Shown here in pieces: positions 7,846-17,232 of a stretch of 64,000 nucleotides of DNA. The notes under the pieces were generated by a model that made no database searches, was not told the origin of the DNA, and worked only from the letters and a program-made list of their open reading frames with translations. The DNA comes from an uncultured Actinomycetes bacterium (GTDB lineage Bacteria; Actinomycetota; Actinomycetes; Mycobacteriales; Nakamurellaceae), in NCBI GenBank assembly GCA_937926105.1, contig CALANS010000209.1:184388-248387 (forward strand), given 5' to 3'. The translations under genes and the position numbers were made by a program. Within the stretch, counting starts at the first letter, position 1; each line of letters starts with the position of its first letter.

Positions 7846-9785
7846 CCCGTCGGTGCCGGCACCGGTCGGGCGCGGCGGACGATCAACCGGTCCGCGGTCC
7901 GGCGTACCCGCCACGGCAACGGGGTCGGCGCCGCGGCGGGCGACCCGGCCAGCCGCAGCCAGACCCGCCACGTTCCCTCCGGGAGGGTCTCCGGCAGCGC
8001 CAGCTCGCCGCGCGCGGCGTGCCCCCGCGCCGCGAGCGCTCCCCGGCAGGTGAGGATCCCGGTGGGCGTGCCGCTCTCGGGTGCCAGCAGCAGCTCGACC
8101 TCGTGCTCCGCGCCGTCGGCGACCTCGGCGGTGATCGTCACCTGCAGCTCCGCGGTGCCCGAGGCCGTCACCAGCGATGTCGGGCCGGTGTGGTCGGCGA
8201 CGGTCCTGATCCACTGGTCGACGTCCCATGCCAGGGCGCCGGCGCGATTGCTCCGGTACGGCCACACCGTGCGGCCGCCGGCACCGAGCAGCGGCCCCGG
8301 CAGCTCGCCCGGGGCGAGGCGAACCTCGGCGATCCGATACCACCCCTCGAAGCGCAGCCGCAGCCGGACGTCCCACACCCCGGCCGCGAGCGGGGCGCCG
8401 GCGGCTGCGTCGGCCGGGTCCATTCGCACCGTGCCGCCCACCCGAACGATTCCTGAGTCGTCGACGGCGACGCGCAACCCCTCGGTGATCCCATAGCACA
8501 GCCCGGTGGCCCGGTGGGTCAGGGCGAGTTCGACGTCGGCCGGATCGGCGCCGATGCCCACCAGCCGCTCGATCGTCGGGACGCCCGGTGCCAGGGCCGC
8601 CGGCAGCGCCCACCCGCCCGGTTGCTCGTGGCCGTCCACGCCCTGGATACCGGCCCCGCCCGTCGGCAGCTCGGCCGAAACCTCGCCGGGAGTGACCCAT
8701 TCGCAGCGCAGTGGCTCACCCTGCCAGCGCAGCAGGCCGTCCACCCGCATCCGCAGCGAGCCATCGTGCCAGTGCGCCGCGCTCGCCTGCACCGCCAGCC
8801 CGATCTGGCCGACTCGCTCGGCGAGTGCGGCGATTCCGGGCAGATCGTCGTCGGCGACCAGCCGACCGATCATCCGCTGTGCCGCGCCGCAGCCCCGATG
8901 CACCGCAGGCCCGAATCGCTCGGCACCGAGCTGCCGCATGGCGTCCAGCACCGCACGCCGGGTCGCTGGGTCGGCGTCCAGGAACAGCTTGCCCCCCAAC
9001 CGTGGCAGCAGCACCACCCGATAGGTCCTGCGGAACAGTAGGTCTCGCAGGCCAGCGTCGTCGGTGGCGTCGGTCATGATGTCCAGCAGCCGCTGCACCG
9101 ATTCGAAGGGCGCGACCGGATCGATGGGTCGGTCGCCGGCGTTGCGGCCGGAGCCGACCCGTCGCAGGTAGTAGTAGTAGGGCCGGTCGGTCAGCATGGT
9201 GATGGCGCGTGCATGCAGGTACGCCGGCAGCACGAAGAACTGGTCCTCCAGCGGCGTAGGGCCGTCTGGGAACCGGATGTGGTGGCGCTGCAACAACTCC
9301 CGCCGGAACATCTTGTGCGGAGTGAGCGTCTCGGCGAGCTCTGGGTACTGAGCGAGCGTGCCGGCGACGATGTCGCCACGATAGAGCGAGTAGTTCAGGC
9401 TGCGGAAATCGCTGGCCGGCCGGCCCAGCACCACGTCCGCGTCGCTGGCCACGGCGGCGGCGTGCAGATCCGCCAACGCGTAGCGGGGTAGGACGTCGTC
9501 GTTGTCCACGAAGTGCAGGTACGGGGCGCGCGCCGCGTCGATCCCGACATTGCGGGGGGTGCCCGGCCAGCCGGTGTGCTCGATGTGCAGCACCCGCACC
9601 AGACCCGGGTGCTCGGCGGCGAACTCGTCCAGCCGGGCGGCGGTGCCGTCGGTGGATCCATCGTCCACACAGATGATCTCGTAGTCCGGCCGCGGCATCG
9701 TCTGGGCCAGCAGACTGTCCAGGCAGCGCTGCAGGCTGGGGCCGGGATTCCACACCGGGATCACCACGCTGCAGCTCAACGGCAC
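7842..9785 (-). CDS. Family-2 glycosyltransferase with C-terminal beta-rich domains
   Basis: This enzyme of about 647 residues transfers a sugar from a nucleotide donor to an acceptor glycan. The GTG at 9785 has GGAG six bases upstream; a longer frame to 10280 overlaps the upstream gene and has a nonsense-like Arg/Pro composition, so it was rejected. The GT-A domain (1 to about 330) shows SVVIPVWNPG, VDDGSTDGT for nucleotide binding and HFVDNDDVLP with the metal-binding acidic residues. The C-terminal half resembles the stacked beta-sandwich modules of TarS-type wall teichoic acid glycosyltransferases. There is no membrane segment. The coiled-coil gene lies 91 bases upstream on the same strand, probably in the same operon. 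Confidence 0.85.
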   Translation of the reverse strand: MPLSCSVVIPVWNPGPSLQRCLDSLLAQTMPRPDYEIICVDDGSTDGTAARLDEFAAEHPGLVRVLHIEHTGWPGTPRNVGIDAARAPYLHFVDNDDVLPRYALADLHAAAVASDADVVLGRPASDFRSLNYSLYRGDIVAGTLAQYPELAETLTPHKMFRRELLQRHHIRFPDGPTPLEDQFFVLPAYLHARAITMLTDRPYYYYLRRVGSGRNAGDRPIDPVAPFESVQRLLDIMTDATDDAGLRDLLFRRTYRVVLLPRLGGKLFLDADPATRRAVLDAMRQLGAERFGPAVHRGCGAAQRMIGRLVADDDLPGIAALAERVGQIGLAVQASAAHWHDGSLRMRVDGLLRWQGEPLRCEWVTPGEVSAELPTGGAGIQGVDGHEQPGGWALPAALAPGVPTIERLVGIGADPADVELALTHRATGLCYGITEGLRVAVDDSGIVRVGGTVRMDPADAAAGAPLAAGVWDVRLRLRFEGWYRIAEVRLAPGELPGPLLGAGGRTVWPYRSNRAGALAWDVDQWIRTVADHTGPTSLVTASGTAELQVTITAEVADGAEHEVELLLAPESGTPTGILTCRGALAARGHAARGELALPETLPEGTWRVWLRLAGSPAAAPTPLPWRVRRTADRLIVRRARPVPAPTG

Positions 9786-9876
9786 GGTCGGCTCCGTCGC
9801 GAATGTCGTGTTCGTTGCCGGGTCTGGACCGGACGGTGCGCGCCATCCGGATCGGTGCGGCACTCGAGGCGCATCC

Positions 9877-11064
9877 TCACCGCCCCCGGACCCGGTCCAG
9901 CCAGCGGCGCCGCCGAGTGCCGACCGGCAGCAACCGGGCGGCCATCCGCCGCCGGCGCGAGCCCACCGGTGCCAGCCGCGCGGCGATCTGCCGCCCGCGG
10001 CGCACCGCCCGCACGGCGATCTGCCGCTCCAGGCGGGAGCGTTCGGCCTCCGAGCGGGCCAGCCGCCGTCGGGTGGCCGCGAGGTCCGCCTCGGCCGCGG
10101 CTGCTCGAGCCCGGGCCCGGGCAGCCCGGCTTCGTGCCGCGGTGGTGCTGGCTCGCGCCGTGGCGGCCGCCTGCCGGGCGGCCGCCGCCTGCGCCCGCGC
10201 GGTTGCGGCCTGGCCAGCTGCCGCCTGGGCCCGGGCGCGCGCGTCGGCGGCCCGAGCGCGCGCGGTTTCGATATGGGCACGGGCCGTGTGGGCGCGGTCC
10301 CGCGCGGCGCGCGCGTCCGCGCGGGCCGCCTGTGCCGCCGCCCGGGCCTTTCGGGCCGCGCCGCGGGCCGCGGCCAGTTCGGCGGAAAGCCGTGCCGCGC
10401 GATCCACGAGCCCCTCGCCGAGCGGCAGGTCGGTCAGCCGCTCGCTCACCTGCCCCCGGATGCCGGATTCGAGGCCCACCAGCCGGCGGTCGCCGGCGCG
10501 GGGTCCGGTAGCGGCGCGGGACAGCAGGTCGGTCTCGTCGACGATGGTCTGCTCGATCCACGAGCCGTCCGGAGCGAGGCCGGCGATGGTGCCGAGTTCG
10601 CGCATCAGATCGCCGACGGTGCGGGCCGGCGCCCAGCGCTCCGGCGGGGCCAGCGGTGCGGCACGGACGGCCAGCCAGAACACTCCCCGGCGCACCAGCC
10701 GATCGCGGTCCACCTCCGGCGAGGTCGAATCGGCCCCGGCCGGATGAAGGGCGCCATCGTCGTCCACGATCATCCGGTGCGTCGCGACAGTGACCGCAGC
10801 GCCTGGATTGTCGGCCCGTTCTGCGTCGATCAGCCGCAACCACGGGTCGACCAGTCGGAGCCACGCATCCACGCCCTCGGCCGCCAACACCTCGCTCAGC
10901 TCGGCCCCGGGTTGCAACGCGGACGTCGATGGCACGACCCGGACGGGCGGCCGATCGGCACGGCCGCCACCGGAGGGATTACTGTGACCGGCGGTGATCC
11001 CGTCACCGCCGGCGGTGCCTGCACCACTCGCCGCATCGCTCGCTGCGCCGTCGGCACTGGGCAC
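9877..11064 (-). CDS. Ala/Arg-rich coiled-coil protein of the glycan island
   Basis: The GTG at 11064 is preceded by GGGAGG at ideal spacing and gives about 395 residues. Residues 1-65 are low complexity. Residues about 65-200 form a compact domain with VDAWLRLVDPWLRLID, RRGVFWLAVRAAPLAPPERWAPARTVGDL (split here for clarity) and LAPDGSWIEQTI. Residues about 205-355 are an almost uninterrupted Ala/Arg run (for example ARAAAQAARADARAARDRA) predicted to be a long coiled coil, followed by a basic tail. The middle domain reminds me of the region that follows the methyltransferase core in some actinobacterial glycan methyltransferases, but no SAM-binding motif is present. It may scaffold or measure a polymerising complex; function is unknown. 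Confidence 0.6.
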   Translation of the reverse strand: MPSADGAASDAASGAGTAGGDGITAGHSNPSGGGRADRPPVRVVPSTSALQPGAELSEVLAAEGVDAWLRLVDPWLRLIDAERADNPGAAVTVATHRMIVDDDGALHPAGADSTSPEVDRDRLVRRGVFWLAVRAAPLAPPERWAPARTVGDLMRELGTIAGLAPDGSWIEQTIVDETDLLSRAATGPRAGDRRLVGLESGIRGQVSERLTDLPLGEGLVDRAARLSAELAAARGAARKARAAAQAARADARAARDRAHTARAHIETARARAADARARAQAAAGQAATARAQAAAARQAAATARASTTAARSRAARARARAAAAEADLAATRRRLARSEAERSRLERQIAVRAVRRGRQIAARLAPVGSRRRRMAARLLPVGTRRRRWLDRVRGR

Positions 11065-11286
11065 GTGCCACCTCCCGACGCTGTGGGTTTCGCAAACGCC
11101 CTGACATGGTAGGGCAGCCGGGGCCGGCACCTGTTGCTCTGGTGCCGCCGGGCCGTTCCGGACTGCCCCGGACGGGGTCGACGCGGGTCGATGCTCGCGC
11201 GCAGAGGAGCGGATCAGATCGTGACGCGAGGTCACCGAGTGTGACCCCGGCCCTGGCGCACGCCCGGGTTCTGGGATGCTGGGCCG

Positions 11287-14200
11287 ATGCCTCACGCGCT
11301 GCTCGCCGGAGCCCCCACCGGCTGCTGGACCAACCTCGGCGACGAGGCGATCCTGGCCGGCATGATCGACTCGCTGCGGGCGGTGGTGCCAGACCTGCGC
11401 TGCACGGTGGTGACCAGCTCGCCGCCGGAGACCTATCCGCCTTACGGGTGCGATTCGGTGCGCTACGACGACCTGCCCGCCGTCGCCGCGGCCGTCGCGG
11501 CCAGCGATGCGGTGGTGCTCGGCGGCGGCTCGATCTTTTTCGACTACTGGGGGTGCGACGCCGCCACCGTGTTGACGCCGCGGCACAGCGGCGTGGTGCT
11601 CTGGGCCGGGCTGGCGCTGCTGGCCGCGGCCGACGGCATCCCGGTGATGACCTACGACGTGGGCGTCGGTCCGTTGCACACCGCCGACGGACGATTGATC
11701 AGCACCGCCACCTTCCAGCTCGCGTCACAGATCACCGTGCGCGACAACGCTTCTCGGGACCTGTTGGTGAGCTGGGGGCTGGCGGGATCATCGGTGACGG
11801 TGACCGGGGACCCGGCCATCCGGGTCGGCCTACCCGTCGCCGAGCCCGCGCCCGGTGACGCGGCCGGACCGGTGCTGGGGGTGTCGGTGCGGCAATGGGA
11901 CACCGGCCCGAACTCCGACCGGTGGCACACCGCGCTGGCCCGGGCGGTCGACACGCACCTGGACCGCGCGGGAGGGCGCGTGATGTTCGTCGCCTGCCAC
12001 CGGGCTGTGCGCTGGCCGCTGACCGACGACGAGGCGGCGGCCGCGGAGGTGATCGGCCGGATGAGGCACGCGGACCGGGCCACGTCGGTTCCGGCGGATA
12101 TGCCGTGGCGCACGCGCGCCGCGTTGTTGAGCGGGTGCGACGCGCTGCTGGCAATGCGCTATCACGCCGCGCTGTTCGGGTTGCGCGCCGGCGTCCCCAC
12201 CGTGGCGTTGAGCTACGACGCGAAGGTGCGGGGCCTGTTGGACGACTGGGGGCTGCCGGGCCGGTGCCTGTCGCTGACCGAGGCGACCGCCGATCCGCAG
12301 CGGATCGCCGACCTGCTGGGCGATCCCGCCACCGGAGCGGCCGGCGGTGCCGACGGCAGCGATGCCCGGACGGCGATGCGCGCCGGTAGCAGCGACATGC
12401 TGCGCCGGGAACGTGCCGCCGCGGACCTGGCGGCCGCGCTGCTGGTTCCCTCGACCGGCTCGACCGGCTCGACCGGCTCGTCGGATCGAGTGGCGGGCGG
12501 GACCTCGTCACCGGCGATGCCGGACGCCTCCGACCGGGACGCCGTGCGTGAGTTGCTGTCCCGCATGCCCGCACGGAACCATCAGCGCCCCACCGAGATC
12601 CGCGCCGCACTGGATCGACTGGGCGCCCGGCTCGGCGGCGTGCCCGATCGGCGCACCGTCGCGATCCTGACGAACCGGCTGGTACACCCCACCACCGGCA
12701 AGCCGCACATCGGCGGGGCCGAGCGCTACACCCTCGCGGTGGCCGAGCTGCTCCGCGACCTGGACTTCCACGTCGATCTCTACCAGGGCGGCGGGGACTT
12801 CGACGTGGCCGACTTCCACGGATTCCCGGTGCACCCCATCCCCTTCGGCGAGGCGGTGTCCGAGTTCCAGATTGGCATCGGGGCCGAGTTCCACCGGCGA
12901 ACCGCCGACGTCGACCACGTGCTCTACCTCATGCCCAACTACGCCTGCGGTCCGATGCGGGACGACGCCGTGGTGGTCTCGCACGGCGTGTGGTGGGACC
13001 ACGACCTGTGGTCCACGCTGCAGATGCACACCCCGGCCTGGCGGGAGCAGCTGGAGGGGGTATTCACCCGGCCCCGCCGGGTCATCAGCGTCGATGCCAA
13101 CACCGCCAACGTGGTGCGCGGCATGTTCCCGGCCGCCGGCGAGAAGATCCGACACGTCCCCAGTTTCGTGGACACCCGCGCCTTCGCACCACCGCCGCGG
13201 CGCCGGGGAGCCGCCGGGCGGCGCAGCGTGTCCGAACCGGTGGTGCTGTTCCCGCGCCGCGCCGAGACCGTCCGCGGGTCGGCGCTGCTGGGCCCGATCC
13301 TGGACCTGGTTCCCGATCCATGTCGATTCGCCTGGGTTGGAACCGGATCCAAGGTGTCGGCGCTGCGCGAACTGGCGCAGCGGGACCCGCGGCTGAGCGT
13401 CGCCACGGCGAGCTTCGCGCAGATGCCCCGCCAGTATGCCGACGCCGACATTTGCGTCATCCCCTCGGTGGCCAGCGAGGGGCAGAGCCTGTCCTGCCTG
13501 GAGGCGATGGCCAGCGGGCTGCCGGTGGTTGTGACCAGGGTGGGCGCGCTGCCCGAACTGGTCACCGACGGCGTCGACGGGTTGGTGTGCGATCCGACCC
13601 CGCAGGCGCTGGCGGCGGCGATCCGGCGGCTGGTGCGCGACCCGGGGCTGCGCCGGCGCCTGGGCGCGGCGGCCCGCCGGACGGCGCTGCGGCACGGCGA
13701 GCAGGGGTGGCGCGCCGGCTGGGTGCGAGAACTCGCCGAACTGGGTTGGGTGGGCCGGGACGCGGACGCCCGCGCCGTCCCCTACGACATCGTGAAATTC
13801 CCCGTCATCAACTTCGAGCAGCGCTACCAGCGCCCGCAGCAAATGGCGGTGACGTGGGCCCGGCGCGGCCGCCGGGTGTTCTACATCAGGCGCAACGGCC
13901 ACCTGCCGATGGACGGTCCACCGCTCGCCGTGACGCCCATCGCCGAGGGCGTCTACGAGGTGAGCATGGCGCTGCCGGCGGGATTCAACGTGCACGCCAG
14001 GCCACCGGGCCGCAGGGCGGTGGCGGCGGCGATGGCGGCGCTGGCGCAGTTGCGCACCGAGTGGAACATCCAGCGGGCGGTGTCCGTGGTGGAGCTGGGC
14101 ACCTGGGAGCCGATCGCCGCGGCGGCGCGTGAACAGTTCGACTGGCCCATGCTGTACGACTGCATGGACAACTGGGCGACGTTCCCCGGCTTCTCGGAGC

Positions 14201-15264
14201 GGCCGGCGTTCCTGGCGGCCGAACGCACGCTGGTAGCCACGGCCGACGCAATGACGGTGTCCGGCGAGGCCATCCAACGACGGTGGGCCACGGTCCGCCC
14301 GGACGCCGCGCTGGCCCGGAACGCCGCCGACTTCGACTTCTTCCGCGCGGCACTGGGAACTTCGCAGACGCCGGCGGCTCCCGCTCCGGACACGATCGCC
14401 GACATCTCCGGTCCGATCGCCGGCTTCATCGGGTCGATCGAGGAGTGGTTCGACGTCGACCTCGTCACCCGGCTCGCCACCGAACGGCCCGCGGTCACCT
14501 TCGTGGTCGTCGGCAACGTGACCCGGGCCCAGGTGGATGCGCTGCGGGAACTACCCAACGTGCGCTTCCTCGGATTGCAGCCCTATGCGGACATGCCCGC
14601 CTACCTGCGCCGGTTCGACGTGTGCCTGGTGCCGTTCATCGCCGACCGGCTGACCGCCTCGATGGACCTGGTGAAGGTCTACGAGTACCTGGCCCTGGGC
14701 AAGCCCGTCGTGTGCACGCCGGTAGCCGAGATGCTGCGCTACCGGCGGTATCTCTACCTGGCCGAGGGTGCCGACGAGTTCCTAGCCCAGCTGGACCGGG
14801 CGCTGGCCGAGGACGATCCGGATGCGGTGGCGCGCCGGGTCGCGATGGCCCGGCTGAACTCCTGGGACGACCGGATCGAGGTGCTGGAGCAGCAGATCCT
14901 GCCGGCACTGACAGGCGAGCGGCGCCGGCCGCCGGCCGTAACACCGACAGCCGGAGCGACGACGTCGACGGCTGGGGCGGCTCCGGTGACACGTGCAGCC
15001 ACTCCGGCGGCCGCCGGGCCGATTCCGGCGCGCGCCGCAGCGGCGAATGGCTCGCGGCCTGCGCCAGCCTCTGCGAACTCCGAACTGGATTCGACGAGAT
15101 CCGCCCTGGGTGCCACGCAGCAGCGGCTGGCCGCCACCCAGGCGAAGCTCGATTCGCTGAATGCCTCGCGGGCGCTGCGCCTGGTGCGCCGCTACTGGAT
15201 GGTGCGCGAGGCCGTGAACCGCACCGCACGCCGAGCCGTCTCCCGATTCCGCCGCACGAACTAG
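11287..15264 (+). CDS. Three-domain fusion: polysaccharide pyruvyl transferase + GT4 + second glycosyltransferase
   Basis: One continuous frame of 1325 residues joins three enzymes. Residues 1-375 are a CsaB-type pyruvyl transferase, with NLGDEAIL, VLGGGSIFFDYWG, TGDPAI and MRYHAALFGLRAG; this class adds ketal pyruvate to glycan sugars. A Ser-Thr-Gly linker follows at about 389. Residues about 458-825 are a GT-B glycosyltransferase of family 4 with HIGGAERYTLAVAELL and the nucleotide-sugar motif SEGQSLSCLEAMASGLP. Residues about 831-1215 are a second GT-B enzyme with FEQRYQRPQQMAV, LYDCMDNW and VKVYEYLALGKP. A Pro/Ala linker and a short coiled coil close the chain. ATG at 11287 lacks a strong ribosome-binding site. 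The gene is divergent from the coiled-coil gene. Confidence 0.87.
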   Translation: MPHALLAGAPTGCWTNLGDEAILAGMIDSLRAVVPDLRCTVVTSSPPETYPPYGCDSVRYDDLPAVAAAVAASDAVVLGGGSIFFDYWGCDAATVLTPRHSGVVLWAGLALLAAADGIPVMTYDVGVGPLHTADGRLISTATFQLASQITVRDNASRDLLVSWGLAGSSVTVTGDPAIRVGLPVAEPAPGDAAGPVLGVSVRQWDTGPNSDRWHTALARAVDTHLDRAGGRVMFVACHRAVRWPLTDDEAAAAEVIGRMRHADRATSVPADMPWRTRAALLSGCDALLAMRYHAALFGLRAGVPTVALSYDAKVRGLLDDWGLPGRCLSLTEATADPQRIADLLGDPATGAAGGADGSDARTAMRAGSSDMLRRERAAADLAAALLVPSTGSTGSTGSSDRVAGGTSSPAMPDASDRDAVRELLSRMPARNHQRPTEIRAALDRLGARLGGVPDRRTVAILTNRLVHPTTGKPHIGGAERYTLAVAELLRDLDFHVDLYQGGGDFDVADFHGFPVHPIPFGEAVSEFQIGIGAEFHRRTADVDHVLYLMPNYACGPMRDDAVVVSHGVWWDHDLWSTLQMHTPAWREQLEGVFTRPRRVISVDANTANVVRGMFPAAGEKIRHVPSFVDTRAFAPPPRRRGAAGRRSVSEPVVLFPRRAETVRGSALLGPILDLVPDPCRFAWVGTGSKVSALRELAQRDPRLSVATASFAQMPRQYADADICVIPSVASEGQSLSCLEAMASGLPVVVTRVGALPELVTDGVDGLVCDPTPQALAAAIRRLVRDPGLRRRLGAAARRTALRHGEQGWRAGWVRELAELGWVGRDADARAVPYDIVKFPVINFEQRYQRPQQMAVTWARRGRRVFYIRRNGHLPMDGPPLAVTPIAEGVYEVSMALPAGFNVHARPPGRRAVAAAMAALAQLRTEWNIQRAVSVVELGTWEPIAAAAREQFDWPMLYDCMDNWATFPGFSERPAFLAAERTLVATADAMTVSGEAIQRRWATVRPDAALARNAADFDFFRAALGTSQTPAAPAPDTIADISGPIAGFIGSIEEWFDVDLVTRLATERPAVTFVVVGNVTRAQVDALRELPNVRFLGLQPYADMPAYLRRFDVCLVPFIADRLTASMDLVKVYEYLALGKPVVCTPVAEMLRYRRYLYLAEGADEFLAQLDRALAEDDPDAVARRVAMARLNSWDDRIEVLEQQILPALTGERRRPPAVTPTAGATTSTAGAAPVTRAATPAAAGPIPARAAAANGSRPAPASANSELDSTRSALGATQQRLAATQAKLDSLNASRALRLVRRYWMVREAVNRTARRAVSRFRRTN
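12451..12477 (+). repeat. Three 9-bp tandem units coding a Ser-Thr-Gly linker
   Basis: Three exact copies of TCGACCGGC lie inside the fusion gene and encode Ser-Thr-Gly three times. They sit at the junction between the pyruvyl transferase and the first glycosyltransferase domain. A repeat of this kind can change length by slippage in whole codons, so linker length may vary between strains. Confidence 0.8.
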
Positions 15265-15319
15265 CTTGACCGCCACCGCAGGATTGGCGAGAACCCGGCT
15301 GGTTGCGCGTTGTGAGTCG

Positions 15320-15666
15320 TTTGTCGGAAGGGCCGTTCCCGCGGGAACGCTTTCGGAGTCGGGCCGCAGCGGCGTCGGGCCGCCCATCGGGACCGTGTGG
15401 CCCGGTCCACTCGGCTGATGGCCGATCGGGCGCGAAAAGGTTCGCCGTGCGGACAATGTCGCGCCGGATTTGCGGGTGCATCCCGGGCGGGGGACCTGGC
15501 AGTGGTGGGCCTCACGCGAGGCGCAGGATTGTCCGCGAGGCGAACATGTCCGTGCCAGACCCGCCGAGCGGAGGCCGGCGCAGGACCTTGGCGGTCGGCT
15601 TCGGACCAGCTGGCCAGACCCGAGGTCGCAACAGGGCGTTCCCGCGGGAACGGTCTTTCCGACAAA
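15320..15666. repeat. 347-bp element of concentric inverted repeats
   Basis: The non-coding gap between the fusion gene and fbiB is filled by a symmetrical element. Outer arms of 30 bp (15320-15349 and 15637-15666) match at 28 of 30 positions as inverted repeats, and each contains the perfect 16-bp palindrome CGTTCCCGCGGGAACG. Inner arms of 18 bp (15440-15457 and 15528-15545) match at 16 of 18. Both pairs share the same centre at about 15493, and partial complementarity continues between them. Frames crossing it are low-quality and are taken as non-coding. It could be a miniature inverted-repeat transposable element, a large RNA hairpin acting as a bidirectional terminator, or an interspersed genomic repeat. 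Confidence 0.8.
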
Positions 15667-15696
15667 CTGCCCATCGCGCGAGCGCGGGGTGGGCCG

Positions 15697-17232
15697 CTAC
15701 TGACTCGCGGCCGCCACCGCCGCCCGCACCGCGGCGCCCAGCCCGTCCTGCTCGGCGCCGTCCGGCAACGCGTCGACCGGCCAGAACCGCAGGTCCGCGG
15801 ATTCGGCGGAGATCACCGGAAGGGCACCGGGTGGCGCGATCGCGACGAATCGCACGTCGAAGTGCCGGGTCGGCACTCCGAGCGAGCAGGTGATCGGGTG
15901 CACGTCCAGGTGCACCGGCACCGGGTCGAGCCGCAGGTCGGCGATGCCCGACTCCTCGGCCGCCTCCCGGGCGGCGGCGCCGGCCAGCGTGTCGTCACCG
16001 CCCTCGCAGTGCCCGCCCAGCTGCACCCACCGACCGATCCGGGGGTGCAGGGTCAGCAGGGTGCCGGTCAGATCGGCCGACAGCACGACCACCGACGCGG
16101 TCAGGTGCCCGGGCACGCAGCTGCGCGCGGTGGCGTCCGGCCGGGCGGCCAGCAGCGCCAGGAATGCCTGCCGCAGCGCAGCCTGCGGATGGTCCGGGGC
16201 GAGCCAGGCCTGCAGCACCGAGCGCGCGTTGTCGTGGATGTGCTGGTGCCCGTCCGGGACCGGCGCCAGCGCATCCCGACGGCCCAGTTCGATGGCCAGG
16301 TCGGTGCCCAGCCGGAACAGGTCGGTATCGGCGGGACGGATCAGCGCGCGCCCTCCGCCGCGGAGCGGCTCATCGGCACCGCCGCGCAGCACTGGATCGC
16401 TGCCGCCAGTTGGCAGCTGGCTATCGTCGCCGGTGGTGCCGAGCGAGCCGGCCTGTGCTGTTGGTTCGTCGGCCAATCCGGGCGCCGCCAGCCCGCGCAG
16501 CACCGCCACCGGGATGCCGGATAGCTTGCCCTTGACCAGGTCCGCGGCGGCCGCGATCTCGTCGCCGACCGCGACCTGGGTGACCACCAGTTCGTTGCCG
16601 AACTCGTCGATGCCGCCGCGGTGGTCGTCCAGCACCGTGAGCCCGGCCGCGCCGATCGCAACGTCGGTGACCCCGTTCCGCCACGCCCGCCCCTGGGTGT
16701 CGGTGATCACCACCCCGACCCGGTGGCCGCGCGCCGCGAACGCCGCGACCAGCGCCGCGGCCGAGCCGTCGGGATCTTCTGGGAGCAACGCGATTTCGTC
16801 GCCGTGCACGTTGGAGGCGTCGATGCCGGCGGCGGCGGCGACGATGCCCAATCGGTTCTCCACGATCTTGGTGCGGCCGACCTGCGCCACCAGCCGCACC
16901 GTCTCGGCGTCGATCAGCCGGCGGCGAAACGCGTCCCGCTCGGCGGCCCCGACGGGCGCGGGCACCAGCCGGCCCTCGGCCTTGGACACGATCTTGGAGG
17001 TCACCACCAGGACATCGCCATCCAGCAGCCCCTCGGGCAGCTCGGTCGGCATGGCCTGGACCGCGGCGGCGATCAGCGCGGACAGGTCGTCGCCCGGCCG
17101 GACGTCCGGCAGGCCGGTGACGGGGTGGATGGACAGGCCGCCGCTGGCCGGGGGAGCCCCGGTCGGCCTGGAACCGGCCGGGGCGGTGCGCGCGGGCACG
17201 GCCGGGCTTCCGGTGGGGTCAGCGGCGGACAT
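15697..17232 (-). CDS. fbiB: F420 gamma-glutamyl ligase (CofE/FbiB) fused to a Nudix hydrolase domain
   Basis: The N-terminal domain (about 33-250) is CofE, which adds glutamates to F420-0 using GTP; visible motifs are [46 protein letters not shown] and DEFGNEL. In mycobacterial FbiB this is followed by an FMN nitroreductase domain that reduces dehydro-F420-0. Here only a linker (about 255-335, with [13 protein letters not shown]) remains, and residues about 340-511 are instead a Nudix domain with [15 protein letters not shown] then REAAEESGI. The Nudix substrate is unknown. ATG at 17232 overlaps the fbiA stop by 14 bases, so the pair is coupled. Confidence 0.9.
   Translation of the reverse strand: MSAADPTGSPAVPARTAPAGSRPTGAPPASGGLSIHPVTGLPDVRPGDDLSALIAAAVQAMPTELPEGLLDGDVLVVTSKIVSKAEGRLVPAPVGAAERDAFRRRLIDAETVRLVAQVGRTKIVENRLGIVAAAAGIDASNVHGDEIALLPEDPDGSAAALVAAFAARGHRVGVVITDTQGRAWRNGVTDVAIGAAGLTVLDDHRGGIDEFGNELVVTQVAVGDEIAAAADLVKGKLSGIPVAVLRGLAAPGLADEPTAQAGSLGTTGDDSQLPTGGSDPVLRGGADEPLRGGGRALIRPADTDLFRLGTDLAIELGRRDALAPVPDGHQHIHDNARSVLQAWLAPDHPQAALRQAFLALLAARPDATARSCVPGHLTASVVVLSADLTGTLLTLHPRIGRWVQLGGHCEGGDDTLAGAAAREAAEESGIADLRLDPVPVHLDVHPITCSLGVPTRHFDVRFVAIAPPGALPVISAESADLRFWPVDALPDGAEQDGLGAAVRAAVAAASQ

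Noticed and set aside
9786..10280. A 165-residue N-terminal extension of the family-2 glycosyltransferase
   Set aside because: It overlaps the coiled-coil gene in another frame, is Arg/Pro/Gly noise, and a good ribosome-binding site precedes the GTG at 9785.
15303..15893. Open frames crossing the concentric palindromic element
   Set aside because: Their sequence mirrors the inverted repeats, with no family match, and they clash with fbiB at the right end.
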